Part shown: one piece after another, positions 27,501-36,331 of the stretch
How positions within the stretch are numbered: position 1 is the stretch's first letter
Layout of the letters: each line of letters begins with the position of its first letter
Assembly (NCBI GenBank): GCA_026936335.1
Contig: JAPMXV010000004.1
Location: 338,515 to 402,514, forward strand
Direction: 5' to 3'
DNA length: 64,000 nucleotides
From: Mantamonas sphyraenae
Taxonomy: Eukaryota > CRuMs > Mantamonadidae
Position numbers and translations under genes: made by a program
The notes under the pieces: generated by a model
The model's input: the letters and a program-made list of their open reading frames with translations, nothing else
What the model was told of the DNA's origin: nothing
The model's database searches: none

Positions 27501-29929
27501 ATATGTTGGTCATCGTGGTCCTGGACGCGAACGAGGTGGCCCAGGTCGACGTCTGTGTCCTCGAGGAGGGTGACGATGGGGGAGGAGAGGAGAATAAGCG
27601 GGACGTCGTTGACCGAGGTCACGCTGATGACGACGATAGCTTGGGCGATTCCTGCAGGGTTGTGGTCGTCAGCAAGGAGAAAAGTGATGTTTTGGACGCC
27701 GTGAAAGTTGGCAGGCGGGCTGTAGAGCAGACTCGGGAGGCTAGCCTGAAGGGCTGTGAGGTTTCCCGTGGCATGAATGCGAGAGATGGATCCCGTGGTG
27801 TTCACATAGGAGACGTGGAGGCCGTTTGGGTTGAGGAGCTGAAGGGAGCCTTGGGAGAAGGTGATGTTGAGGGAAAACAAGGCGTCCGGGTGTGCGTCGA
27901 CGTCGGTGAGGTTCCAGAACGTGAGGGGCAGGAGGTGGTCCTCGGGTATCTGGTAGGCGAGGGTGGTGTGCATGAGGGGCGGGTCGTTGACCGGGTCGAT
28001 GGAGAGTGGGAGGTCGATATCGACATAGCGGCCAAAGGAAGGGTGCGCCTGTGGATGAGGAAGGCCCGAGTGGGCATAGTCGTAGGCGCGTATGTGAAGA
28101 GTGGCAGAGCCGTGGTCGCGGTTGGGCTCGGGCACGATGCGGAGGGACTGGAGGTCATGGGCAAAGGTTGCGGCGGACGTGTTGAGGACCAGTTGTGTGG
28201 CATTGGCCAAGATGAGCTGGAGGGGCTCCGACGAGTTGATGTGGAGGGTTGCCAGGGGATCGCCGTGGAGAGAAATGTACAAGCGGACGGGATCGGTGGG
28301 TTGTGCGTCGGAATCGTTGAGACGAATGGACGGGTGTCGGGCAAGGAGCGGATAGGGAACGTCCTCGGTGATGATGATGGAGGCGGGCATTCCATGGATG
28401 GTGGGAGGGTTGTTGACCGGGAGACAGAGGGAAGCGTTGGCGGTGGCTGGTAGGGATGTGTTGGTACCAGCGGGACAGGGGAGACATTGGGAGGCGGCAG
28501 AGGCCGGTGCGTAGGAGTTGAGAGGGCAGGGAGTGCAGGACTGGGCATCGCTCGTGTCTGTGTAGTATCCTGGCTGGCAGGGGGTGCAGAGGAAGCCACC
28601 GAAGCCTGCGGAGCAGGAGGGCGGGGCAGAGATGGCAAAGATGTCGAGGCCGCCGACCGTGGGAGCTCCGTAGAAATCGTTGCCCGTAGCGGCTGTCGTA
28701 CCAGTGATGCGCACAAGGGAGTCTGAGCCGAGGCGCAGGGCGACGGCCATGTCTGTGCCGGCGGTGCCAAACTGGCGGGTGGAGAGAAGCTGGCCGTGGG
28801 GAGAAAAACGCATCAGAAAAGAGTCTGCGAAGCCGGCGTGTGTTTGGGAGGGAAGGGCGGCAAAAGTGGAGCCGGTGATGAGGATGTTGTGTGTTGAGGG
28901 CTCAACGACGACGTCAGTACCCTTGTCGTTCGAGGATGAGCCTGCCTGGACGCTCCAGAGCCTGGTTGCGTTGGGGGCAAAGGCCGAAAGGACGATGTCT
29001 GTGGCACCGAAGGCGGTTTGGCCATCGTAGGAGGCGGAAGCGATGTGACCGGTAAAGTAGATATGACCGGAAAACTGGTCGACGGTGACATGTGCGGCTG
29101 TGCAGGCGCCGGGGCCGCCGAGAATGCGCGTCCACATGAGGGTTCCGTTGGTGGCAAGGGCCGCGAGCCAAAGGGCTTGTGCAGGGCCTACGGATTCGCC
29201 GTTGAGGTCGGTTTGAGTTTGGCCAAAGAGGTAGAGGGTGTCGGAGGCGTTGTGGTAGGCAGTGCTGGTGAGTTGGACGGTGGAAGAGCCACCGAAGCGA
29301 AGCTGCCAAAGAAGGGCGCCTGTAGGGGAGAGTTTTTCGACGAGGACGTCCTGTGGACCGACCTTGAGAGTGCCCGGGACGTGACCTGTGACGGAGTAGG
29401 CGAGGTAGAGGTCGCCACGGGCGTCTATGGCGATGGATCCAGGCTGATCTGTGTCGTTGCTGCCTCGAGTGGCATTCCAGACGGAGTCGCCCGTCAGGGA
29501 GTCGAGCTTGAGCAGAAAGACGTTCTGAACGGGTGCTTGGAGCGGGTCAGACATGTTTCCGATGACTGAGCCGTGGACGTAGAGGGAAGAAGAGGGGCTG
29601 TGGAAGAGTAGGGAGGCGACAAAGTCGGCTCCAGGAGTTCCAAACTGGCGGCCCCACTGTAGGGTGAGGTTTGCGTCGAGGCGTGCCACGATGGCATCGT
29701 TGGAGCCGGACGAGTCGCCATAAACAGCTCCGGGTACGCTGCCTCCAAGAAAGAGGGCGTTTGTGTCGGGGTCGAGGGCAATGCCCTCGGTGCCGTCGAG
29801 GGTTGCGGAGCCCAGGCGAGTTGCCGCAGGCTGGCCTGTTGCAGAGGATGTTTGTACGGGTGTGATGCATGCTGAAAGTAAGAGCATGCATGTGAGGAAG
29901 CCAAGCGTGGCCCATGGGGTGCGAGGCAT
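3502..29929 (-). CDS. Giant adhesion receptor: propeller, CSPG/cadherin-like repeats, FReD/LamG modules, REJ, GAIN/GPS, seven-TM (five frameshifts)
   Basis: ATG 29929 starts a signal peptide (LGFLTCMLLLSAC). Reading on gives, in order: SBBP-like propeller, GCC2/GCC3-like Cys block, many 90-110-residue repeats with EDT...VSDVDVG and ending VNDxP (CSPG/cadherin-like), four fibrinogen/LamG-like modules, CGVCGG arrays, IPT/TIG, REJ/PKD-like region, GAIN with GPS, a second Cys array, EGF, Ala/Gly-rich stretch, seven hydrophobic helices and an acidic tail ending NALDWFG. One stretch is open for 17.4 kb. Frame changes sit at homopolymers near 25110 (C lost), 7692 (C lost), 7286 (C gained), 5583 (G gained) and 4528 (G gained); each correction joins domains smoothly. 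Corrected length is about 8,808 residues, with no intron needed. Likely a cell-surface adhesion or mechanosensory receptor; ligand unknown. It could be mis-split by annotation into four to six genes. Confidence 0.82.
4640..5430 (-). other. Seven-helix membrane bundle of the giant receptor (TRP/Flc-like)
   Basis: Seven hydrophobic segments follow each other: near 5420-5345 (YFMILVSLLLGLVLLLLG), 5245-5180, 5140-5055, 4990-4920 (around VFVRKLVTAVTV), 4905-4850, 4820-4760 and 4725-4645. The pattern of a conserved FVRK before helix 4 and a W-F-R-P after helix 5 recalls the membrane part of the fungal TRP-like/Flc family rather than a rhodopsin-type bundle. Family assignment is an inference from memory of the pattern. 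Confidence 0.6.
5755..6020 (-). repeat. Ala/Gly low-complexity coding tract
   Basis: The frame encodes Ala-rich, then alternating Gly-Ala, then poly-Gly sequence between the EGF-like domain and the membrane bundle of the giant receptor. The DNA is an imperfect GCx/GGx triplet repeat. A hydrophobic stretch just before it (AVVTVVVANVAA, about 6080-6030) may be an extra membrane helix. Confidence 0.9.
6110..6530 (-). other. CGVCGG-type Cys array plus EGF-like domain
   Basis: Four repeats of the form GCDGxPxSGxxxDxCGVCxGNNxTC are followed by an EGF-like unit (CSGHGTC...CQC...GTDC). The array sits between the GPS site and the membrane bundle, an unusual place because in adhesion GPCRs and polycystins the GPS normally lies next to the first helix. 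Confidence 0.88.
6535..7690 (-). other. GAIN-like region with GPS autoproteolysis motif
   Basis: A helical stretch (around QAIRDELVKTIV and ITEQTMRSAMEAMSAVV) is followed by beta-rich sequence and the Cys pattern C-x(n)-W-x(n)-GC-x(n)-CxCxHLTSF typical of GPS. The predicted cut is between Leu and Thr of HLT, whose codons lie at 6561-6569. Two of the homopolymer frameshifts (7692, 7286) fall in or at this region. Confidence 0.8.
7690..9770 (-). other. IPT/TIG domain and REJ/PKD-like region
   Basis: From the C-rich array the protein passes into an IPT/TIG-like fold (VVVHGSNFGSNG near 9720) and then long Ig-like sequence with DGSTSTGAG...YSWSV (about 9080) and later LTYLWTLEQG (about 8100), as in REJ modules of polycystin-1 and sea urchin egg-jelly receptors. 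Domain limits are approximate. Confidence 0.65.
9770..10240 (-). other. CGVCGG-type Cys array of the giant receptor
   Basis: Seven or so units of about 20 residues share CDGVPNSGxxxDxCxVCGGxNxTC. They resemble the Cys motif found next to spacer regions in ADAMTS proteins and arrays in several protist surface proteins. This array lies between the last cadherin-like repeat and the IPT/REJ part. Confidence 0.9.
13817..15890 (-). repeat. Fibrinogen/LamG-like module, copy A
   Basis: About 690 residues: an FReD-like start (ASWARDCHAYRA, then YCEMSMDGGGWAS), a LamG/concanavalin-like sandwich (IAVAWTSQSGQLQVIVD) and a cap with GDWGHDDGGYFGFG. Nearly identical to the modules at 18083-20156 and 21611-23684. 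Confidence 0.9.
18083..20156 (-). repeat. Fibrinogen/LamG-like module, copy B
   Basis: Same module as copy A, offset by 4,266 bp. Similarity to copy C (offset 3,528 bp) extends about 140 bp further, to near 20295, beyond the shared part with copy A, which suggests separate duplication or conversion events. Confidence 0.9.
21611..23684 (-). repeat. Fibrinogen/LamG-like module, copy C
   Basis: Third near-identical copy, flanked by cadherin-like repeats that differ from those around copies A and B. Its 5' flank in coding sense (to about 23820) matches copy B. Confidence 0.9.
25130..27090 (-). other. Fibrinogen/LamG-like module, diverged fourth copy
   Basis: The same order of motifs (SWARSCSDYFAHGFRSSGLYV, LLWTDNTAQ, WKHFAVTWEPN, ADWGHDNGGYFNQG) is seen with many substitutions relative to the three downstream modules. 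It is the most N-terminal copy and clearly older. Confidence 0.85.
28430..29810 (-). other. SBBP-like beta-propeller and GCC2/GCC3-like Cys block
   Basis: After the signal peptide, repeated strands of the form GxAxxDGxxxLYVxGS...DIVLxxFxxNGTxxWxxxxGG match SBBP beta-propeller blades (about 29810-28640). They end in an ephrin-receptor-like Cys block (CTPCQPGYYTD, then CPLNSYAPA; about 28620-28430). Confidence 0.75.
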
Positions 29930-30130
29930 CCTTGAATGGTTGTTTTTGAAAGTTTTGATGGTGCAGGCAGGGTGGGATGTGAGGAAAGGAGGAAGGAGGG
30001 GAGAGGGAAGGTGATGGGCAGGGGTTGTTGAGGGGGGAAGGGGATTTGGAGGGAAGGGATGCAGGGGTGAGACAAAGGCGGACCGGTGCGATCGTAGACG
30101 CACCACAACACCACATTCACACAAGAGAGG
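29930..30130. promoter_or_regulatory. 201-bp divergent intergenic region between the giant receptor gene and UBA1
   Basis: The two start codons face away from each other across 201 bp of purine-rich (GGAGGA, GGGGAAGG) sequence. It must contain both promoters and 5' leaders. No TATA box is evident. Confidence 0.6.
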
Positions 30131-33100
30131 ATGGACGTGGAAAGCAACAAGGGTAGCCAGCAGGCAGCTAGCAACACGGTGGGCAGCAGCAGCAGCAGCT
30201 CGGGTCACACGGAGGAGGAGGAGTTTGTGGACGAGTCGCTGTACTCGCGTCAGCTGTACACACTCGGTCTGGAAGCACAGCGCCGTCTGCAACGCAGCAA
30301 CGTGCTGCTCGTGGGCGTACGGGGCCTGGGTATTGAAATTGGTGAGTGAGCATGTGGCGAATAGGGCGCAGAAGTCGGCCCGGCGGAAAAGACGGAATTG
30401 GAGCACAGGCGGAACCCTCTCTCGGGAGCTTTTTCGCGCCAAGGGGACACAGCGGGGACGGGGCGGACACTGACACTAGGAGAGACGGCGCAACGTGGGT
30501 GGGCGGTGTCCGTGTGCACAGCCAAGGACATTGTGTTGGCAGGTGTGAACTCGCTGACGCTGCTGGACAACGAGGTGGTGGAAGTGAGCGATCTCGGGGC
30601 GCAGTTCTTTCTGCGAGAAGATGACGTGGGCAAGAAGCGAGCGGCGGCGACAGTGGAACGTCTGGCAGAGTTGAACAACTATGTCAAGACGCGAGTGGAC
30701 GAGCGTGCGGTGAGCGAGGTTGCGGACAAGGAGTACCTGGCGCAGTTTTCGGTGGTGATCCTGACAAACAACAAGTCGCTGGAGGTGACCAAGGCGGTGG
30801 GAGACATGTGCCACGAACTGGGCGTTGCGTTCATTGTGGCAGATGCGCGCGGGCTGTTTGGGTCTGTGTTTGTGGACTGCGGCGAGGACTTTGTGTGCCA
30901 GGACACGACGGGTGAAGAGGCACAGAGCGTGATGGTGTCTGGGATCAGCCAGGAGGAAAACGCGCTGGTGACGTGTGTGGAGGACCACCGACACGGGTTC
31001 GAGGTGGGAGACATGGTGAGCATCAGCGAGGTGAAGGGAATGGTGGAGCTGAACGACGTCGAGTCGTGCAAGGTGACCAAGGTGGACGACCCGTTCAACT
31101 TTAGCATCGATGTGGACACGCGCACCTTTGGGGCGTACACGACGGGCGGCTGGGCAACAGAGGTGAAGCAACCGACCACAATCCACTTCAAGGCATTCAG
31201 TGAGGCGTGGCAAGAGCCGGCGATGGTGTACAGCGACTTTGGCAAGATGGAGCGAGCGACGACGCTTCACTTTGGGTCGCTGGCACTGCTGCAGTATGCA
31301 GACGAGAACGACGGCCAACTGCCAGGACCAAACGACGCCGAGGCGGCAGCCAAGGTGAGCAAGCTGTGCGCCGAGCTTGCGGGCGAGGCGGTGGACGTGA
31401 GCAGCGAGGAAAACGCCAAGGTGCTGGCGACGCTGAGCGGGCACGCAGGGGCGGAGATTGCAGCAATGGCAGCTGTGATTGGCGGAATGGTGGCACAGGA
31501 GGCGCTGAAGGCGGTGTCGGCCAAGTACAATCCGATCCAGCAGTGGCTGTACTTTGACTCGCTGGAGTCGCTGTCCAGCGTGCCGCTGGACGCAAAGGAG
31601 ACTGCGCCGGAAGGGTCGCGGTACGACAGCTACTACGCGGTGTTTGGACGCACGTTCCAGCAACGTGTGCAGAACCTGAACTACTTCCTGGTGGGCTCGG
31701 GGGCGATCGGATGCGAGGTGCTGAAGAACTGGGCGCTGATGGGCTTGGGAACGGGAGCCAACGGAGGGATCACGGTGACGGACATGGACACGATTGAGCG
31801 ATCGAACCTGAACCGGCAGTTTCTTTTCCGTTCGCAGCACGTGCAGCAGCTGAAGAGCGAAACGGCAGCAGCGAGCGTGAGGGAGATGAACGGGGAGCTG
31901 AAGATCAAGGCAATGTCGGACCCTGTGGGCGGCAACACGGAAGAGATTTTCAACGACATGTTTATGGATGCGCTGGACGGCGTGTGCAACGCGCTGGACA
32001 ACGTGGAGGCGCGCATGTACATGGATGCGCGGTGCATCTACTACCGCAAACCGCTGCTGGACGCCGGGACGCTGGGCACCAAGGGCAACACGCAGGTGGT
32101 GGTGCCCTTCCTCACCGAGTCGTACGCGTCGTCGCGAGACCCGCCTGAAGAGCACGCCGTCGTGCACCATCAAAAACTTTCCGAACCAGATCACGCACAC
32201 GCTGCAGTGGGCGCGAGACCGGTTCGAGGCGTACTTTGCGGCATCGGCACGGAATGCCAACGGATTTGTGGACGAGGGGCGTGCGTTTGCAGAGGCAGAA
32301 AAGAACGTGACGGGACGCAAGAACCTGCTGCAAGACATCGAGCGGAACCTTGTGACGGAAGTGCCCAAGACGTTTGAGGACTGCGTAGCGTGGGCACGCC
32401 GGCTGTTTGAGGTGGAGTTTTCAAACCAGATCAAGCAGCTGCTGTTTGCGTTCCCGCCGGACCAGGTGCAGTCGAACGGAGCGCTGTTCTGGAGCACGCC
32501 GAAGCGATGCCCGCACGCGCTGGAGTTTGACCCAAAGGACCCGCTGCATATGGAGTTTGTGGTGAGTGCGGCAAACCTGCGCGCGTTCAACTATGGCTTG
32601 GAGGGCAACCGAGACGCCGAGTCTGTGGCAGCGCTCGCGGCCAAGGTGAACGTCCCCGAGTTTACGCCGAGCAGCAAGGTGAAGATCAACGCGGACGAAA
32701 AGTCGGAGGAAGGCAACGAAGAGGTTGCGGGTGATGAGGACGAGACGGAGGTGGAGCGCATCCTGGAGGTTCTGTCCAAGGTGAGCGCGCCGAAGAAGCT
32801 TGTGGAGGCCAAGTTTGAGAAGGACGATGACAGCAACTTCCACATGGACTTTATCACTGCGGCGTCGAACTTGCGTGCGACCAACTACGAGATTGCCACG
32901 GAGGACAAGCACACGAGCAAGAAGATTGCGGGCAAGATCATTCCTGCGATTGCAACGACGACGGCGGTGGTGGCGGGTCTGATGAACCTGGAGTTGTACA
33001 AGCTGTTTTCGCCCGAAGCCAAGGGCCTGGACGACTACAAGAACGGGTTTGTGAACCTTGCACTGCCGTTCATGGCGTTCAGCACGCCGATTGAGCCGCC

Positions 33101-33470
33101 TGCGATTGGACAGTTCCCGGGCATGGCGAGCAGCAGCGGAGAAGAGAAGAGCGAGTACACGATCTGGGATCGTTTCGACGAGGATGGGTCGGAGGGCGAG
33201 ACGCTGGAGCAGTTCATCGAGCGATTTGAGAAGGAACGCGGGCTGGAGATCCAGATGATCAGCGCGGGCCAATCGATGCTGTATGCGGACTTTTGGAACC
33301 CGAAGAAGGTGAACGAGCGCAAACAGCTGACGGTGAAGGACCTGTTTGAGACGGTGACCAAGGCGGCGCTGCCCGAACACCAGAAGTACCTCGTGCTTGA
33401 GTGCGCGGTTGTGGACGTCAAGACGGACCTGGACAAGGACATCCCGTTTGTGCGCTACCGCATTCGCTGA
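30131..33470 (+). CDS. UBA1: Ubiquitin-activating enzyme E1 (one internal frame break)
   Basis: Activates ubiquitin by ATP-dependent adenylation and thioester formation in cytosol and nucleus. Exon 1 is 30131-30341; a 180-nt GT-AG intron (30342-30521) splices GIEI to AKDIVLAG. The inactive adenylation half, four-helix region, active adenylation domain ([17 protein letters not shown], then [17 protein letters not shown]), catalytic Cys domain and C-terminal ubiquitin-fold domain follow in family order; total about 1,052 residues, as in animals and yeast. The frame changes near 32145, right after SSRDPP and a few codons before the catalytic Cys ([10 protein letters not shown]). The conserved family sequence DPPEKS there suggests two bases lost, or one gained. 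The 3' end lies 9 bp from the convergent neighbour. Confidence 0.97.
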
Positions 33471-33479
33471 GCCGGTGAA

Positions 33480-34321
33480 TTACAAGAGAATACATTTGCA
33501 GGATTGGTCAGGCGACGAGGACGGGAGGGTCTTGATGGGAGAATCGCTGCGGTGTGCGTCGCCGTCGCTGTCGGCCGGCGAATCTTTGTCGTCGATGGTG
33601 GTTGGGATCTTGCGGGTAGGGGAGGGGTCCTCGGACTTTGGTTGGAGTTGGTGGGTTGTGGTGGAGCCAACGAGGGTGGGGGGTTGGTCATCATCGTTCT
33701 GAAGAGCAGTCAGTGGGGAGGACTCGGAGGAGCTGGGTGCGTCTCGGAGCGGGCTAGGTTGGTCGACGTATTTTTGCTGGGTGGAGGGCAAGGTGGAGCT
33801 CTGCTGGGCAGGCTGGTTGAGGGGATGCGACGGGTCTTTGATCTGCAAGAGCGGCAGGGCAAGGTCTAGGTGTGAGGATGAGAGGCGCGGCGGAGGGAGG
33901 GATTGGGGGCAAAGGCCAGAAAACGGCTGGTGGAAAGGGAAATCCGCGAGGAGTCGGGCAGGGACGGGTACGGAAGAGGCTGGGGTGGACGAGACGCAGA
34001 GAGAGGGACACGTACGCGAACATGGATGTCTGCCGATCGGTCGGCGAGGATGGAAGGAAAGTCGTTGAAGGAGAGCGGGTCGATCATGAGCTGGGTGTTG
34101 TTGAGAAATAAGGTAGAGTCTGAGTAGGGGATGTCATGGGCGTCGATGAGCATGCGCTTGGCCTGCATGACGGTGGCGCCGAGGAGGAGGGAGAGGGTGT
34201 CTGTGGTGCCGTTGGGAAAGTGCATATGGAGCTGAACAAACTCTGTGGCGTCCTCGTACTCGGCCATGACGTCGTTGAAGGAGGGCACGCTGCCTGGCTC
34301 TGGCAGAGTGAGCGAGCTCAT
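33480..34321 (-). CDS. Prenylated ubiquitin-fold protein, UBL3/MUB-like
   Basis: Two exons (34016-34321 and 33480-33842) around a 173-nt intron (33843-34015; donor GTACGT, acceptor TTGCAG) give about 222 residues. Residues about 30-102 form a ubiquitin-like sequence (VQLHMHFPNG, GATVMQAKRML, FLNNTQLMI, HVRV). The C-terminus is CKCILL: CILL is a CaaL box for geranylgeranylation with a second Cys that could be palmitoylated, as in UBL3 (animals) and MUB (plants), which bind E2 enzymes at the plasma membrane. Unlike those ~117-residue proteins, a Pro/Ser/Asp-rich linker of over 100 residues separates fold and CaaX box. Family assignment rests on fold plus CaaX and is good but not certain. Confidence 0.75.
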
Positions 34322-34461
34322 GGTGTGTTGTGGTGGAGGAGGAGAGGAAATGCAGCCAATGTGCGTGTGGAGCGGATGGAGTGTGTGTGCGGTGGCTGTG
34401 GGTGCTGCAGGAAAAGGTTGGCTTTGCGAGAGCTGCGCCACACAACAGGGAAGCGAGAGCG
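34322..34461. promoter_or_regulatory. 140-bp divergent intergenic region
   Basis: Separates the start codons of the UBL3-like gene (leftward) and the PXK-like gene (rightward). TG-rich, with no recognisable core element. Confidence 0.5.
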
Positions 34462-36179
34462 ATGTTTGGCCTGAACCAGGACGAGGAGATCGGCATTGTG
34501 GCCGGAGTGGTTGTGGTTGTGCTGCTGGTGGTGTTTCTGTGCTTTCGGCAGCGGAGGAGGCGCCGGTTTGGGTACGGGGTGCTGGGCACGGAAGAAGGCA
34601 TGAACACGCCGCTGACGTCGACGTACTACCAGTCGACAAACGAAAAGTGGAACGGTAGGTGTGGAAAGAGAGGGGAGGGAGAGCGGTGGGCAAGGAGGTG
34701 GGCGTGCGGACGCAAGGAAGGCGGTGGGAGGTTCGGGCGCGTGGATGAGTGGAAGAGGGTTTGACGTTTGCTGACACGAACGGGCGGTGTTGCACGTGGT
34801 GGCTTGGCACGGGACCGGGGCCGACGGGGCATCCTGGGAGCGCAGAGAAGGAAACACTGATGAATGCACGGTTCTATCTGCGAAGCGCGTTTTCGTATGC
34901 GTTTGAGCGGGAACTGCGGCGAATGGGCACGCGTGCAGAGAAGGAGTACTTCTTGGTGAAGCACAACAACGATGGGGTGCGTGTGATGTCGATGGTGCTG
35001 AAGGGAGACGACTGTGTGGTGCCGCTGGACAGTGAGAACGGAAAGCAAACGGTGCGGAGCCTTCTGATGGCCATCAAACACCCGTACGTGTATCCGACGA
35101 GCGATTTCGATTTCATGGGAGCCAAGGACCTGGCGTTTGTGTTTCGGGAGTTTAACGCAAAGGGATCGCTGCGAGACTACATCTACAAGGCGAACCCGCG
35201 GGATCCTCAGGGGGTCAAGTACGGCCAGGGAGAGGCATTGGCAGAGCGCAAGGTGGCCAAGTTTGGACGGCAGATCCTGGAGGCGCTGCTGTTCCTGAAC
35301 GCAAAGGGGGTGCCGTACAGCCACCTGAAGACGTGCAACGTGATGGTGGTGAAGGGGACGTGCCAGTTGACAGACTACGAAAATGACATCCTGGGCCTGA
35401 GCGGACAACTGGAACCGTACGTGTCGCAGCTTGTGGGCGTTGACGCACAGGTTGGCGCGTTTGGGCATGTGCTGTACGAAATGGCGTTTGGATATGCATT
35501 GGAAGCGGTGCGGCCTGAATATCTGCCGCCTGCGCTGCCGTCAAAGATTGCAGAGGTGCTGGGGCTGATCTTTGAGGGTCAGGACGAGGAGAACCCGGTG
35601 ACGCTGGAGCAGCTGGCAGACATGCCGCTGTTCCGAGACGTGGAGTTGAAGGAACGGTACAGCAACAAGATGACCAAGTTTGACAAGAGCATGAAGGCGG
35701 TGTTGAAGAGTGTGCGGGAAGAGGAGCGGACGGGCAGGCTGGACACGAGTGCGATGATTGCCAGCCAATCGTTCTTGGCGCAGAGCAAGAAGAGCCGACG
35801 CAAGAGCAAGAACTATGTGACGGCACGCAAGGAGCAGGAGCAGGTGGATGTGTCGACGACAGGCAGCGGGGCGGCATCGTCGTTGTCGTCGTCGTCGTCG
35901 TCGGCGTTGTCAGGGAAGAAGAAGAGCAAGGACAAGGGCAAGAGCAAGGGCAAGGAACAAGGCAAGACGGATAGTAGCGGTGGGGCCAAGACGAAGCCGC
36001 CTCCGCCGCCGCCAGCAGCGAAGAAGGTCAGCAGCAGTGGAGGTGGAGGCGGTGGCGGTGGTGGCGGTGGAAGCAAGCCGCCGTCCAAGAGCCGGGGCGC
36101 TCTGCTGGACTCGATCACCGGGTTCAAGGGGGGGCTGAAGAAGACGGTCACCAACGACAGGAGTGGACCCAAGGTGTGA
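34462..36179 (+). CDS. Membrane-anchored PXK/Slob-like pseudokinase with WH2 motif
   Basis: Exon 1 (34462-34654) encodes a short lumenal N-terminus, one transmembrane helix (IVAGVVVVVLLVVFLCF) and an Arg run. A 191-nt intron (34655-34845) leads to exon 2 with a kinase-like fold: FREFNAKGSLRDYIYKANP, then FGRQILEALLFLNAKGVPYSHL, then LTDYENDILGL. The HRD Asp is replaced (SHLKTCN) and the DFG is DYE, as in PXK and Slob, so catalysis is unlikely. After a Ser/Lys and Pro-rich linker the C-terminus holds a WH2 actin-binding motif (RGALLDSITGFKGGLKK). PXK normally begins with a PX domain; here a TM helix replaces it. Total 508 residues. Inferred role: membrane trafficking scaffold linked to actin. 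Confidence 0.87.
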
Positions 36180-36331
36180 GCGGGATGGTGGGGTTCGCGT
36201 GGATCGGGACAGGGAAAACAAACGGATTTTTCGCAATGAGCACGACTGTAGGCATGCTTGAATTGCGGTAGGTTGTGGAGGAATGGTGAGAGGAGCGAGG
36301 CGATGAAGGCGTGGGGGAAAGTCGTGCTGAC

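Noticed and set aside
24803-30442. Extending the giant receptor start upstream of 29929
   Set aside because: The extra sequence overlaps UBA1 exon 1 and its promoter; the signal peptide begins at the ATG at 29929.
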